The translations under genes and the position numbers were made by a program. From contig JBAWAP010000138.1 of assembly GCA_049589355.1 (NCBI GenBank), positions 1 to 20,633 on the forward strand: a stretch of DNA of 20,633 nucleotides, given 5' to 3'. Under the pieces are notes generated by a model. The model saw nothing but the letters and a program-made list of their open reading frames with translations, had not been told where the DNA came from and searched no databases. Of this stretch, positions 6,860 through 13,883 are shown one piece after another; the stretch's first letter is position 1; the number at the start of each line of letters is the position of its first letter. The stretch comes from JBAWAP01 sp049589355. Its GTDB lineage: Bacteria; Chloroflexota; Anaerolineae; VGOG01.

Positions 6860-9800
6860 TCAGTGCCCTATGCAATGCTGCGTGATGATAAATGACAGCG
6901 GGCTCGATCCATTCGTCAACCTGGATGGGCACACGCCAGCTCTCTTCGGGCTCGCCAGTGTACCGCTTGGCCCAGTCAATCAGGAAGCTGTCTGGGAGAA
7001 TTTGCAGGCGTAGGCTGCCAAAGCCGAGATAGCGGTTGTTGCCCATCTTGTGAGCGAGTCCCGACTCCAGTGCCACACACCACACCAACCTTTGCAGTTC
7101 TTGTTCCTCGAGGTTCCAGAAGCGGATCGTAAAACGGGCGCGCGCACCAGGGAGTATGGCCCTGAAATAACGAGCCTGGAACGTGTCGGGTTGAAAATCA
7201 TCTAGTCGCTTGACGATGGGAGCCAGTGGGGCGTGGGTAAAGAGCCGCCAGGTCTTGCCGACGAGTAACATGGCAGCAGAACTGCCCGGCATGCTTTGCC
7301 ATTGAACTCCGGTGTACTGCCACTCACCGTAGGGATATGGTACTTTGAACCAGGCCAGTTCGGGTTTCTCGAACAGACCAAAGCTGAAAGACAAGCGCCC
7401 CATGATAGCCTGATCTGGACCCGTTCCCACCCAGCCGAACAGGCTATCTGACGGGTTCAAACGGCTAATGTCGGGGCTTGGCTCACGGGAATCGCTGGCA
7501 ATGGAATAGATGTGGCGTAGCATCCCCTTGATGCTCCGGCTGGAGAGCGCATAGACTTTGTTGGAACCTCGGTGGGCGGCCTCAGGAGGGGCCATGGCGA
7601 AGAAGTCCCAGCCATTGACGGGCCCATCGTCCAGGGTGGTTTTGAACGACGGTTCGCCGCTCTCTTGTATGTGAAGGGGGGTCAGGACCTCTGCCTCCAC
7701 GGCCAGCGTGCCACAATAGCCGCCGAAAGCCCGGTGCGAGATAAAGCCGGCACTGGCCCTGGGTGGTGTTGGGGAGACTTCTTGCTCGGGAGCGAGGGGG
7801 TAGATGGTCTGCAAGGCTTTGGTGGCTGCATCGCCCTCAAGGTCCAGTCTCTGCCAAATGCCATCCTGCGTCAGCGTCTGTTTTCCAAACAACTTCTCTC
7901 CCACACCGTCCGGATCCGCCGTTAGCCACGTGAGCTTGGACACATCCGCCTTAACCCAACCGAAACCGCTGGTCTTTTCACCGCCCAAGGGGATGTCGCC
8001 CCTTTGAAAATCCTGGAGCAAATGGGCCATTAGAGAAATCACTTCCAAGTCTTGCTCTTCAATGTCCTGAACATCCAACTGGAGTTGGAATGCAAGTTGA
8101 TCTCCATAGGCAAAGAGATAGTCGTGCTTGGCGGCCTCTATCGGCTGTCCCGTTTTGGGATCCATCTTGACCCCATCCATAGAGCACCATGCGCGTTCCG
8201 GATCCAGCGGGTCTGTGAGATAGGCGTCGGAGAAAAAGATCAGCCCCCGTTGCCCTTGAGTGCCAAAGAGACGGTTCAGCACCTCGGTGGTCTTGAGGGA
8301 CTCACCCCACAGGGTTCCTAGCACCTGCGAGGCGCGTTTTCTGAAAGCTCCTTTGATCGTGCTGCCGGGGATATAGATCTCCCAAGCTCCTTGCTCTTGC
8401 GAGGATGGCGACCACGCTAACATGCGCATGAACATGGTATCGTAGGGCTTGCCATACTTGCGGGATATCTCTCGATTGGACACGCCGCCAGCCCGAAAAT
8501 CAATGTGGTGGGGCTGGGCCAGTTCCTGGCGAGTACGATCACGATGGGCCTTGAGAAAGGCGATGAAGTTCTCGTCGTTGGTGATGCTTTTATTCAGGTT
8601 CCTGGGATGTAATATATGGCGGAATTGCACTCGACGGTGGGCATCAACGAACTCCCTCCATGTTGCAGGACGGATACCCTCTGGAACCAGGTCCGGGGCG
8701 CCCCACTGGTACTCGTCAATCTCGCCCTGGAGCAACATAGTTTTTATTCGTATGTGTTCCTCGCGGGTTGCGATCTCCGCCTCCACCCAGGCGTCGCTCT
8801 GCAGCAACCGGATTTGTTGATCCACCTGTTGGTAGAGGCGGGGGAGGACCTTCTGGCACGCGGGGGCCAGAATCTGTACCAGGGCCGCTTCGCTTTGAAT
8901 CTGCTCGGCGAGACGGTCGGCCAGCGCGACGTCTAGCCCCAGGCCATTGGCAATCTCTAGCCAAGCTTCGTAATTGAGCTGTTCGCTGGCCCGGCGCTGG
9001 CTCACCATAACCTTGAGGATACGTTTAGCCATGTTGGCCTTTTCCCCCAGGGCCTCCCTGAATGCGGCATCGGCCGCTTCTTTGCTGGAGAAAGGCTGCT
9101 CGACCAAAGGTTGAATTTGGGCAAGTACCGTTTTGGAGAGAGCATATTTCCCCTTGCCTAACTTAGCCACGGCTGCAGCCGGCAAAACCCAAACTTCGAC
9201 TTCCCCGATAGATTGCTCCCTCAGCCAAATGGCGATGATTCTCCGAAGATACTCGGCGAACTTTCGCTTCCAATCTTCCGGGCTGAGGATCGGTCCTGCC
9301 AGCCCCAGCGCCAGTCGCTCACGAATGGGGTCTGGCAGATCGCGCATCGTCTCTACCAGCAAGCGGCCCTCAATAGCAGCAAAGGAAGGCACCTCAGGGT
9401 CCACCTTGCCCCAGTTCCAGCCGACCAGAACGGGGTTCGTGGCATTAAAGGTCAAGCCCATCCTCAAATGATTGGCCCCAGGATGCAGGCGGGAAGGTGT
9501 TTCGGGTGCTGAGAACGGAAGGTCCATTTCAAGGCGAATGCGCCCCAATCCTTTGCTCTTGCCAGCCCCGAACCAGAAGCGTCCTTCTTGCAGTTCTCTT
9601 AGGGCGTAGTACAGGTGGGCGGCGTTTTCGCCTTGCTGCAGGAGCGACTCATTTACAGACAAGGTGAGATCGAAAACGGAGTTGCGAAACAACGTTTCCA
9701 TTTTGTAATTGGCGTTCGCTATCGCAGCCCAGCGGTCATCGTCCAACTTTATGCCCATGCGCAAGTCAAAGAAGCGATCCCGAGGATAACTCTCTTCCTG

Positions 9801-10064
9801 CAATTTGCACTCTACCCTAGTAATGAGCCCTTTCGGCATGGTCGAGTCGTATAATCGCAACCACATCCGGTCAAGCAGGCCAATGTTCTCGCCACGGCGC
9901 GATTGGCCGATGAAGGCATCCATCAAGGACTCAGCCGTACCCGCGATTTCCCCCGCCAGAGAGACCAGGCGATGGGTCCCGTCTCCATCTCTTGTGAACA
10001 GGGTCTTGCGTGCATTCCCTCTATAAATCGGGGATTCCGCATAAAGTTTACCTTTCAGAATCAT
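6843..10064 (-). CDS. Giant multi-RAMP (Cas7-like) fusion protein, candidate single-chain type III-like CRISPR effector
   Basis: The protein has 1073 aa. Three RAMP modules are visible, each ending in a glycine-rich loop. Module 1 (about 1-180) ends FGAGKSKGLGR, as in Csm3. Module 2 (about 475-710) has YIPGSTIKGAFRKRA, then MDPKTGQPIEAAKHDYLF, then LGGEKTSGFGWVK, the full Csm3/Cas7 pattern. Module 3 (about 780-1022) has LSSRSIKGMLRHIYS, SLFGWVG, MGRLSFSF and YLGFGSLRL. Residues 198-245 (FNATNPVLVGWN, AAIEGRLL) look like the start of a further, degenerate RAMP. Residues about 325-450 are mainly helical and could be compared with Cas11. In Cas7 proteins such modules bind crRNA and some cut target RNA; acidic residues such as D26/D28 and D812/D813 lie in candidate loops. 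The start is supported by AAAGGAGGG before the ATG at 10064. It is the first gene of an operon with the zinc-ribbon gene and cas6. No Cas10 is encoded nearby. RAMP identity is well supported; the effector role is inferred. Confidence 0.85.
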   Translation of the reverse strand: MILKGKLYAESPIYRGNARKTLFTRDGDGTHRLVSLAGEIAGTAESLMDAFIGQSRRGENIGLLDRMWLRLYDSTMPKGLITRVECKLQEESYPRDRFFDLRMGIKLDDDRWAAIANANYKMETLFRNSVFDLTLSVNESLLQQGENAAHLYYALRELQEGRFWFGAGKSKGLGRIRLEMDLPFSAPETPSRLHPGANHLRMGLTFNATNPVLVGWNWGKVDPEVPSFAAIEGRLLVETMRDLPDPIRERLALGLAGPILSPEDWKRKFAEYLRRIIAIWLREQSIGEVEVWVLPAAAVAKLGKGKYALSKTVLAQIQPLVEQPFSSKEAADAAFREALGEKANMAKRILKVMVSQRRASEQLNYEAWLEIANGLGLDVALADRLAEQIQSEAALVQILAPACQKVLPRLYQQVDQQIRLLQSDAWVEAEIATREEHIRIKTMLLQGEIDEYQWGAPDLVPEGIRPATWREFVDAHRRVQFRHILHPRNLNKSITNDENFIAFLKAHRDRTRQELAQPHHIDFRAGGVSNREISRKYGKPYDTMFMRMLAWSPSSQEQGAWEIYIPGSTIKGAFRKRASQVLGTLWGESLKTTEVLNRLFGTQGQRGLIFFSDAYLTDPLDPERAWCSMDGVKMDPKTGQPIEAAKHDYLFAYGDQLAFQLQLDVQDIEEQDLEVISLMAHLLQDFQRGDIPLGGEKTSGFGWVKADVSKLTWLTADPDGVGEKLFGKQTLTQDGIWQRLDLEGDAATKALQTIYPLAPEQEVSPTPPRASAGFISHRAFGGYCGTLAVEAEVLTPLHIQESGEPSFKTTLDDGPVNGWDFFAMAPPEAAHRGSNKVYALSSRSIKGMLRHIYSIASDSREPSPDISRLNPSDSLFGWVGTGPDQAIMGRLSFSFGLFEKPELAWFKVPYPYGEWQYTGVQWQSMPGSSAAMLLVGKTWRLFTHAPLAPIVKRLDDFQPDTFQARYFRAILPGARARFTIRFWNLEEQELQRLVWCVALESGLAHKMGNNRYLGFGSLRLQILPDSFLIDWAKRYTGEPEESWRVPIQVDEWIEPAVIYHHAALHRALNAKRL

Positions 10065-10112
10065 GGCACCCTCCTTTGTTTTGGTCAGGTCGTCTTTGGC
10101 CGGGTGGTCGAG

Positions 10113-10150
10113 TGGTCAGGTGGTCTGAAAACCGAGGGGCCACTTGACCA
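10113..10150. repeat. Imperfect hairpin in the leader of the RAMP operon
   Basis: TGGTCAGGTGG (10113-10123) and CCACTTGACCA (10140-10150) pair over 11 positions with one G-T wobble, around a 16-base loop. The neighbourhood also carries a direct copy of TGGTCAGGT (10082-10090) and several GTGGTC units. It lies between the operon's promoter and the start codon at 10064, so it would be in the 5' leader of the mRNA. Confidence 0.5.
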
Positions 10151-10174
10151 GGGACCATCCGACTATCTGACCAT

Positions 10175-10203
10175 ATTGTACATCAAAGTTGGACACCGGT
10201 CAA
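10175..10203 (-). promoter_or_regulatory. Promoter for the RAMP / zinc-ribbon / cas6 operon
   Basis: On the minus strand, TTGACC (10198-10203) is followed by a 17-base spacer and TACAAT (10175-10180). Both boxes are close to the sigma-70 consensus. The predicted leader to the ATG at 10064 is about 100 nt and holds the imperfect hairpin. The operon therefore probably has its own promoter despite rtcA lying upstream on the same strand. Confidence 0.68.
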
Positions 10204-10249
10204 ATCACCACGAAACTCGGACCTTAACTGTACCTGCACACTGGGCAAG

Positions 10250-11311
10250 CTATGGAGATTCGGCTGGCTTTTGCACTCTGCCCCATTGTCCCTCTCCACC
10301 CTTTATGTCAAATCTTATGCCCAGGAACTGCTCTACCACCCAAACATTGGTCAACAAGTGCATGGTGATTTCGCAAGTGGTAAAAGCTGACGGGCCAGGG
10401 GCCAGAGCCATAGGGAGAATCAACTGATCGGCGAGGTGCTTGTCTAAGCAGGCACCGCTCTGGTGATACTCTATGAATTCGCGGCAAGCTTCCTCAGCCA
10501 CCTTCTCGGCAGGCTTGCCGCGCTCTCCCAGAGACGAGAAGCCGGCCACCGCGTGCTCATACTCGGCTGCAAGAAAGACGACGGTACCCTGGCCTGGTGA
10601 GGGAGCATCAACGATCTCGATCTGAGGGTCGAAGCCGCGCTTCCGCAGGCATTCCTCCGCTCGCTTCTTTTGCCTCTGACCAACGTGAGCAGGTAGGTTC
10701 GAGGTAGCGGAGATTCCCCAGAGGCGCTTCAATTCACCCCGTTCGACCAAATCCAGGCCAGATAGATAGCTTTCCTTTCGGCCCCTGATCAAGGCAGTCA
10801 TCTCCCCCCCACCTATCGGGTACCAACCCCACCTCTCGATCTCGGCTCTCGTTTCGACTCCCATGTATGCCAGGGTAGGCAGGTAGACGTGCCTGAGGTA
10901 GTGAAAGGGGGGGCTCCAGGCTACGTGGGTGCCACCACGCATCGTCAGGCGGGATTGGCCGGGAGCGAAAGCCAAGGGCAGCAGCAGGGTCTGGAAGACC
11001 AAGCTGGTTGCGCCAGCGCTGCCGCCTTTGCGGGCCTCGGCTACATCGAAAGAGTATTCCCCAGCCCGAGGTGACGACAGAGGCCTGAAAGTCAGGGTTA
11101 GCGAGCCCAACTCTGCACCCTCTAGCTCAGCATCGCAGATTTGAGCTATCGCCCGAGCCCCTGTGAGGTGTTGGGCCTGTAGACCAGGTTTGCGACGCTT
11201 GGCACGGATGTTCTCAATGCGCAAAGGTTCCCCCAAGAGAGCAGAAAGGGTCAAGGAGGTACGCAAGACCTGGCCACCTCCCTCGCCATAAGAGCCGTTG
11301 ATAACTATCAT
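10250..11311 (-). CDS. rtcA: RNA 3'-terminal phosphate cyclase
   Basis: RtcA converts an RNA 3'-phosphate to a 2',3'-cyclic phosphate using ATP through a histidine-AMP intermediate. The 353-aa protein begins with the family signature MIVINGSYGEGGGQVLRTSL. It continues with IRAKRRKPGLQAQHL and has MRGGTHVAWSPPFHYL in the middle. The nucleotidyl-accepting histidine is H292, in LDKHLADQLILPMALA. GGTGAGG is present a few bases before the ATG. A promoter lies at 11345-11372. RtcB was not seen. The gene is directly upstream of the RAMP operon on the same strand, 185 bp away. Since Cas RAMP nucleases typically leave cyclic or 3'-phosphate ends, a link is conceivable but unproven. Confidence 0.95.
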   Translation of the reverse strand: MIVINGSYGEGGGQVLRTSLTLSALLGEPLRIENIRAKRRKPGLQAQHLTGARAIAQICDAELEGAELGSLTLTFRPLSSPRAGEYSFDVAEARKGGSAGATSLVFQTLLLPLAFAPGQSRLTMRGGTHVAWSPPFHYLRHVYLPTLAYMGVETRAEIERWGWYPIGGGEMTALIRGRKESYLSGLDLVERGELKRLWGISATSNLPAHVGQRQKKRAEECLRKRGFDPQIEIVDAPSPGQGTVVFLAAEYEHAVAGFSSLGERGKPAEKVAEEACREFIEYHQSGACLDKHLADQLILPMALAPGPSAFTTCEITMHLLTNVWVVEQFLGIRFDIKGGEGQWGRVQKPAESP

Positions 11312-11344
11312 CGCCCCTCACCTACCAACGTGACAGATGTAAAT

Positions 11345-11372
11345 ACCATATCACATTATCTCCAAAAGTCAA
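11345..11372 (-). promoter_or_regulatory. Promoter for rtcA
   Basis: On the minus strand, TTGACT (11367-11372) is followed by a 16-base spacer and TATGGT (11345-11350). It is divergent from the pilin/comF promoter, about 20 bp away. Confidence 0.5.
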
Positions 11373-11391
11373 GTTCCTGCTGTTTCCGTTT

Positions 11392-11420
11392 TTGCACTGA
11401 ACCCTACTATAGTGTATAAT
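11392..11420 (+). promoter_or_regulatory. Promoter for the Flp-type pilin and comF
   Basis: TTGCAC (11392-11397), a 17-base spacer and a perfect TATAAT (11415-11420) stand 41 bases before the pilin start codon. Confidence 0.75.
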
Positions 11421-11460
11421 ATAAGGTGTATCCTTTACCACCTGAAGAGGAGGTCAATAG

Positions 11461-11613
11461 GTGATACCATTCCTATCACGCGAAGAAGGACAGGGGCTTA
11501 TTGAGTATGCCCTGATCATAGTCTTGGTGGCTATAGTCGTAATCGCTATCTTGCTGTTGCTGTGGGACAAGATCTACGAATTATTAAACCAGTTTCTCAC
11601 CTTCATCCGTTGA
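11461..11613 (+). CDS. Flp/Fap-type (class IVb) pilin precursor, 50 aa
   Basis: This short gene starts with GTG at 11461, 7 bases after a strong AGGAGG (11448-11453) and downstream of a consensus promoter. The product begins MIPFLSREEG and continues QGLIEYALIIVLVAIVVI, a charged leader followed by a long hydrophobic helix. This is the Flp pilin pattern. Cleavage by a prepilin peptidase after G10 would leave Glu at +5 and Tyr at +6, the conserved pair for pilus assembly. The tail, WDKIYELLNQFLTFIR, is short and amphipathic. The 50-aa length fits Flp pilins, which are the smallest type IV pilins. No tad assembly genes are nearby. It lies 23 bp upstream of the ATG chosen for comF and probably shares its transcript. 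Confidence 0.85.
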   Translation: MIPFLSREEGQGLIEYALIIVLVAIVVIAILLLLWDKIYELLNQFLTFIR

Positions 11614-11636
11614 CTCGTCGTCTTCGCGCACTCACC

Positions 11637-12389
11637 ATGGGTCCCCAGTTTATAGGCCCGAAAGCTTGGTGGACCAAGGGTAACTTGACCACTGTGGATT
11701 TGGTGCAGGAAATCAAAAGAGGTCTCCTGGATTTGCTGTTCCCTCCTCGCTGCGTAGGCTGTAGAGAGACCGGGAGCTTGCTTTGCGCCAAGTGCCGCGA
11801 TGAGTTCGAGTTAGTTGAACCACCCCTCTGCCCCCACTGTGGTCGCCCCAGGAACAACGATCACCTCTGTCCCCTTTGTCAACGCGACCCTCTGCAAATA
11901 GACGGCGTTCGTTCTGTCGCCTACTTTGATGGGACCTTGCGCGAGGCCATTCACAGCTTCAAGTACTATAACCTTCAGGATCTGGCCATCCCCTTGGGAA
12001 AGTTGATGAGCAATTATTGGGAGAAGAGCCCTCTCCCTGCTGAAATCATTGTCCCCGTGCCCTTGCACATAGACCGGCTGCGCGAGCGTGGCTACAACCA
12101 GGCAGCTCTCCTGGCCAGGGAGTTCGGGAAAAGGATCGGCTTGCCCGTATTGGAGAACAGTTTGATGCGTGTGCGGGCGACTCGTCCCCAAGTAGACTTG
12201 AACGCTCAGGAGCGCAAGGAGAACGTTTGTGATGCTTTCTGCTGCTCAAATATGGAGTTGAAGGAGAAACAAGCCCTGCTGATTGACGATGTCTGCACAA
12301 CCGGAGCCACATTGGAGGCTTGTAGTATCGCCTTGCGGCAAGCGGGTGCTCGCTCCGTCTGGGCCTTCACCTTAGCCAGGGCCAGATGA
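11637..12389 (+). CDS. comF: ComF family phosphoribosyltransferase-like protein (competence-associated)
   Basis: ComF proteins are required for natural transformation in several bacteria, probably acting on incoming single-stranded DNA in the cytoplasm. The N-terminal zinc region has CVGC, LLCAKC and CPHCGRP, then CPLC (cysteines near residues 39-81). The phosphoribosyltransferase part has VPVPLHIDRLRERGYNQA, and its PRPP-binding loop is ALLIDDVCTTGAT near the C-terminus. The frame is open from 11562, overlapping the pilin gene. The ATG at 11637 gives 250 aa but has no good ribosome-binding site. TTG at 11685 or GTG at 11694 would place the cysteine region closer to the N-terminus, as is usual. 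Coupling to the pilin gene could explain the weak start. A terminator follows at 12418. Confidence 0.88.
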   Translation: MGPQFIGPKAWWTKGNLTTVDLVQEIKRGLLDLLFPPRCVGCRETGSLLCAKCRDEFELVEPPLCPHCGRPRNNDHLCPLCQRDPLQIDGVRSVAYFDGTLREAIHSFKYYNLQDLAIPLGKLMSNYWEKSPLPAEIIVPVPLHIDRLRERGYNQAALLAREFGKRIGLPVLENSLMRVRATRPQVDLNAQERKENVCDAFCCSNMELKEKQALLIDDVCTTGATLEACSIALRQAGARSVWAFTLARAR

Positions 12390-12417
12390 TGAGCGTGCGC
12401 AGCAAAGCCCGGGGAGT

Positions 12418-12447
12418 ACGAGGGGTGCCCCCTCGTTTCTCTTCTTC
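12418..12447 (+). terminator. Intrinsic terminator after comF
   Basis: A perfect 8-bp stem, ACGAGGGG (12418-12425) with CCCCTCGT (12429-12436), has a 3-base loop and is followed by the pyrimidine-rich TTTCTCTTCTTCC. It ends the pilin-comF transcript. Confidence 0.75.
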
Positions 12448-12458
12448 CTCATAGGTTG

Positions 12459-12486
12459 GGGCTTGCACTAACCGCTCCGCAAGCCC
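12459..12486 (+). promoter_or_regulatory. Hairpin in the region upstream of hpf
   Basis: GGGCTTGC (12459-12466) and GCAAGCCC (12479-12486) form a perfect 8-bp stem with a 12-base loop and no T-run. It lies about 40 bases before the hpf start. It may be a leader hairpin or an operator. No well-spaced -35/-10 pair was found for hpf here. Confidence 0.4.
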
Positions 12487-12528
12487 GACGATGATAAACA
12501 ATAGCTAACCAAGGAAAGGAGATGTCAA

Positions 12529-13065
12529 ATGCAGTTGATCATCCAAGGCAAGAACATCGAAGTTACCGATCGCTTACGGGAGTACATTGAGAAGAAAGTA
12601 GGCAAGCTGGACCGCTATTTGCCCACCATAACCGAGGCGCGGATGGAACTCTCTGTTGAGAGCGCCAAGAGCGCAAAGGATCGCCAGGTAGCCCAGTTGA
12701 CAGTGCGGAGTAAGGGCACGTTTTTGCGAGCCGAGGAGAGAAGCGCTGACATGTTTACCTCGATAGACGCTATCGTGGACAAGATGTACCGCCAGATCGT
12801 TCGTTACAAGGGCAAACGCTATGGCCGAGGTCGCGGCCCGGGTGAGATACCGCCAGTGGAAGAGTTCGAGGAGGAAGCTCCACCGAACATCGTCAGGACC
12901 AAGCGTTTCCAGGTGGTCCCTATGGATGAAGAGGAGGCCATCGAGCAGATGGAGCTCTTAGGCCACGATTTCTTCGTTTTCTTCAACGTCAACACCGACG
13001 GGATAAACGTCCTTTACCGGCGCAAAGACGGCGATTATGGGCTGCTCGAGCCGGAGCTGGCGTAG
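12529..13065 (+). CDS. hpf: Long-form ribosome hibernation promoting factor (HPF/RaiA)
   Basis: Long HPF binds the 30S decoding region and joins 70S ribosomes into inactive 100S dimers in starvation. The N-terminal S30AE domain spans about residues 1-100: MQLIIQGKNIEVTDRLREYI at the start and EERSADMFTSIDAIVDKMYR later. A basic, glycine-rich linker (KGKRYGRGRG) follows. The C-terminal dimerisation domain is at about 122-175, with IVRTKRFQVVPMDEEEAIEQ and FFVFFNVNTDGINVLYRRKD. The 178-aa length is typical of the long form. AAGGAG stands about 7 bases before the ATG. The gene is monocistronic, with terminators on both sides. Confidence 0.95.
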   Translation: MQLIIQGKNIEVTDRLREYIEKKVGKLDRYLPTITEARMELSVESAKSAKDRQVAQLTVRSKGTFLRAEERSADMFTSIDAIVDKMYRQIVRYKGKRYGRGRGPGEIPPVEEFEEEAPPNIVRTKRFQVVPMDEEEAIEQMELLGHDFFVFFNVNTDGINVLYRRKDGDYGLLEPELA

Positions 13066-13075
13066 ACTTAGCCCA

Positions 13076-13104
13076 GGGCTAGGATCGAGGATCCTAGCCC
13101 TTTT
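13076..13104 (+). terminator. Intrinsic terminator after hpf
   Basis: An 11-bp perfect stem, GGGCTAGGATC (13076-13086) with GATCCTAGCCC (13090-13100), has a GAG loop and is followed by TTTT. It begins 11 bases after the hpf stop. Confidence 0.88.
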
Positions 13105-13118
13105 GGGTCGCAACGAAG

Positions 13119-13147
13119 TTGCGGGCATGTACGGGAGATGGTATAAT
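13119..13147 (+). promoter_or_regulatory. Promoter for the low-molecular-weight phosphatase gene
   Basis: TTGCGG (13119-13124), a 17-base spacer and a perfect TATAAT (13142-13147). It starts only 15 bases after the hpf terminator. Confidence 0.65.
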
Positions 13148-13232
13148 AATCCAGCGAAGTTGAGAGTTAGGCCACGCCCGTTGGTTTAGTTTGGAAGTGC
13201 GCCCAAGTTTTGACATCCTGGATGGCCAAGCA

Positions 13233-13694
13233 ATGAAGACCATACTTTTCGTCTGCACGGGTAACGTCTGCCGTTCGCCTATGGCGGTGGGGTTCCTGCG
13301 GGAGGAGCTACGTAAAGCGGGATTAGAGCGGGAGTACAGAGTCCACTCGGCAGGCGTGTGGGGGCTGGAGGGCCAGTCTGCCACACCCTACGCTTGCGAG
13401 GTGATGGCGAAGCGAGGCATTGACATCAGCGACCACCGCAGCCATGACCTCACCCCGGAGGATGTGGACGAGGCTGATCTGATCCTGACCATGGAGCGAG
13501 GGCAGGCCGAGGCCATCAGCGTGGAGTTCCCCCAACATGCTCACAAGGTCCACTTGCTGAGCCAGATGGCTGGGCGGCATTACGATATACACGATCCCTA
13601 TGGTGGCCCTTTGTATGAATACCGCCAATGTGCCAACGAGATCGAAAAGCTTATTGAGGAGGGCTATCCGCGCATCATGCAGTTGGTCGGCTGA
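13233..13694 (+). CDS. Low-molecular-weight protein-tyrosine phosphatase family protein
   Basis: This 153-aa cytoplasmic enzyme hydrolyses phosphate from tyrosine (or, in some relatives, arginine) residues of proteins. The phosphate-binding loop is VCTGNVCRSP, with nucleophile C8 and R14. The general acid is D121, in DPYGG. The loop residue before the second cysteine is valine. YwlE-type arginine phosphatases have threonine there, so a tyrosine phosphatase is favoured. The frame is open from a TTG at 13191, but the family N-terminus MKTILFVCTGN begins at the ATG at 13233. That ATG has only a weak upstream GGATGG. A strong promoter lies upstream, and a bidirectional-looking terminator at 13848 lies between it and the convergent HNH gene. 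No tyrosine kinase or capsule gene is in view. Confidence 0.92.
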   Translation: MKTILFVCTGNVCRSPMAVGFLREELRKAGLEREYRVHSAGVWGLEGQSATPYACEVMAKRGIDISDHRSHDLTPEDVDEADLILTMERGQAEAISVEFPQHAHKVHLLSQMAGRHYDIHDPYGGPLYEYRQCANEIEKLIEEGYPRIMQLVG

Positions 13695-13699
13695 ATCGC

Positions 13700-13822
13700 C
13701 CCTTGCGAAGGGTTGGCAGTAAATTTCGGACCACCGGCGTCTGTGTCCGCCGCAAACTAGCCCCTTGCCAAGGCTATTCGCAACCGTTCGGCTGAGCGCT
13801 CACGGCGAAGCCTTCGCAAGGG
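13700..13822. repeat. 123-bp intergenic element bounded by 12-bp inverted repeats
   Basis: CCCTTGCGAAGG (13700-13711) is matched by its reverse complement CCTTCGCAAGGG (13811-13822). A related CCCTTGCCAAGG lies between them (about 13762-13773), and a small hairpin, CGGCG/CCGCC-type, lies at 13735-13752. No open frame of note is inside. It begins 6 bases after the phosphatase stop. Confidence 0.6.
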
Positions 13823-13847
13823 TAGCTAAATGACACATTTGAAAGCT

Positions 13848-13877
13848 AAAGGGGAGACCTCCAGTGGTCTCCCCTTT
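13848..13877. terminator. Bidirectional intrinsic terminator between the phosphatase and HNH genes
   Basis: A perfect 12-bp stem, AAAGGGGAGACC (13848-13859) with GGTCTCCCCTTT (13866-13877), has a 6-base loop. A/T runs on both outer sides could serve both convergent genes. The HNH stop is 7 bases away. Confidence 0.75.
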
Positions 13878-13883
13878 GTCATC

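Noticed and set aside
9133..9512. Plus-strand frames of about 100 codons opposite the RAMP fusion gene
   Set aside because: The minus-strand frame is continuous over 3.2 kb with clear RAMP motifs, and the opposite frames have no recognisable features.
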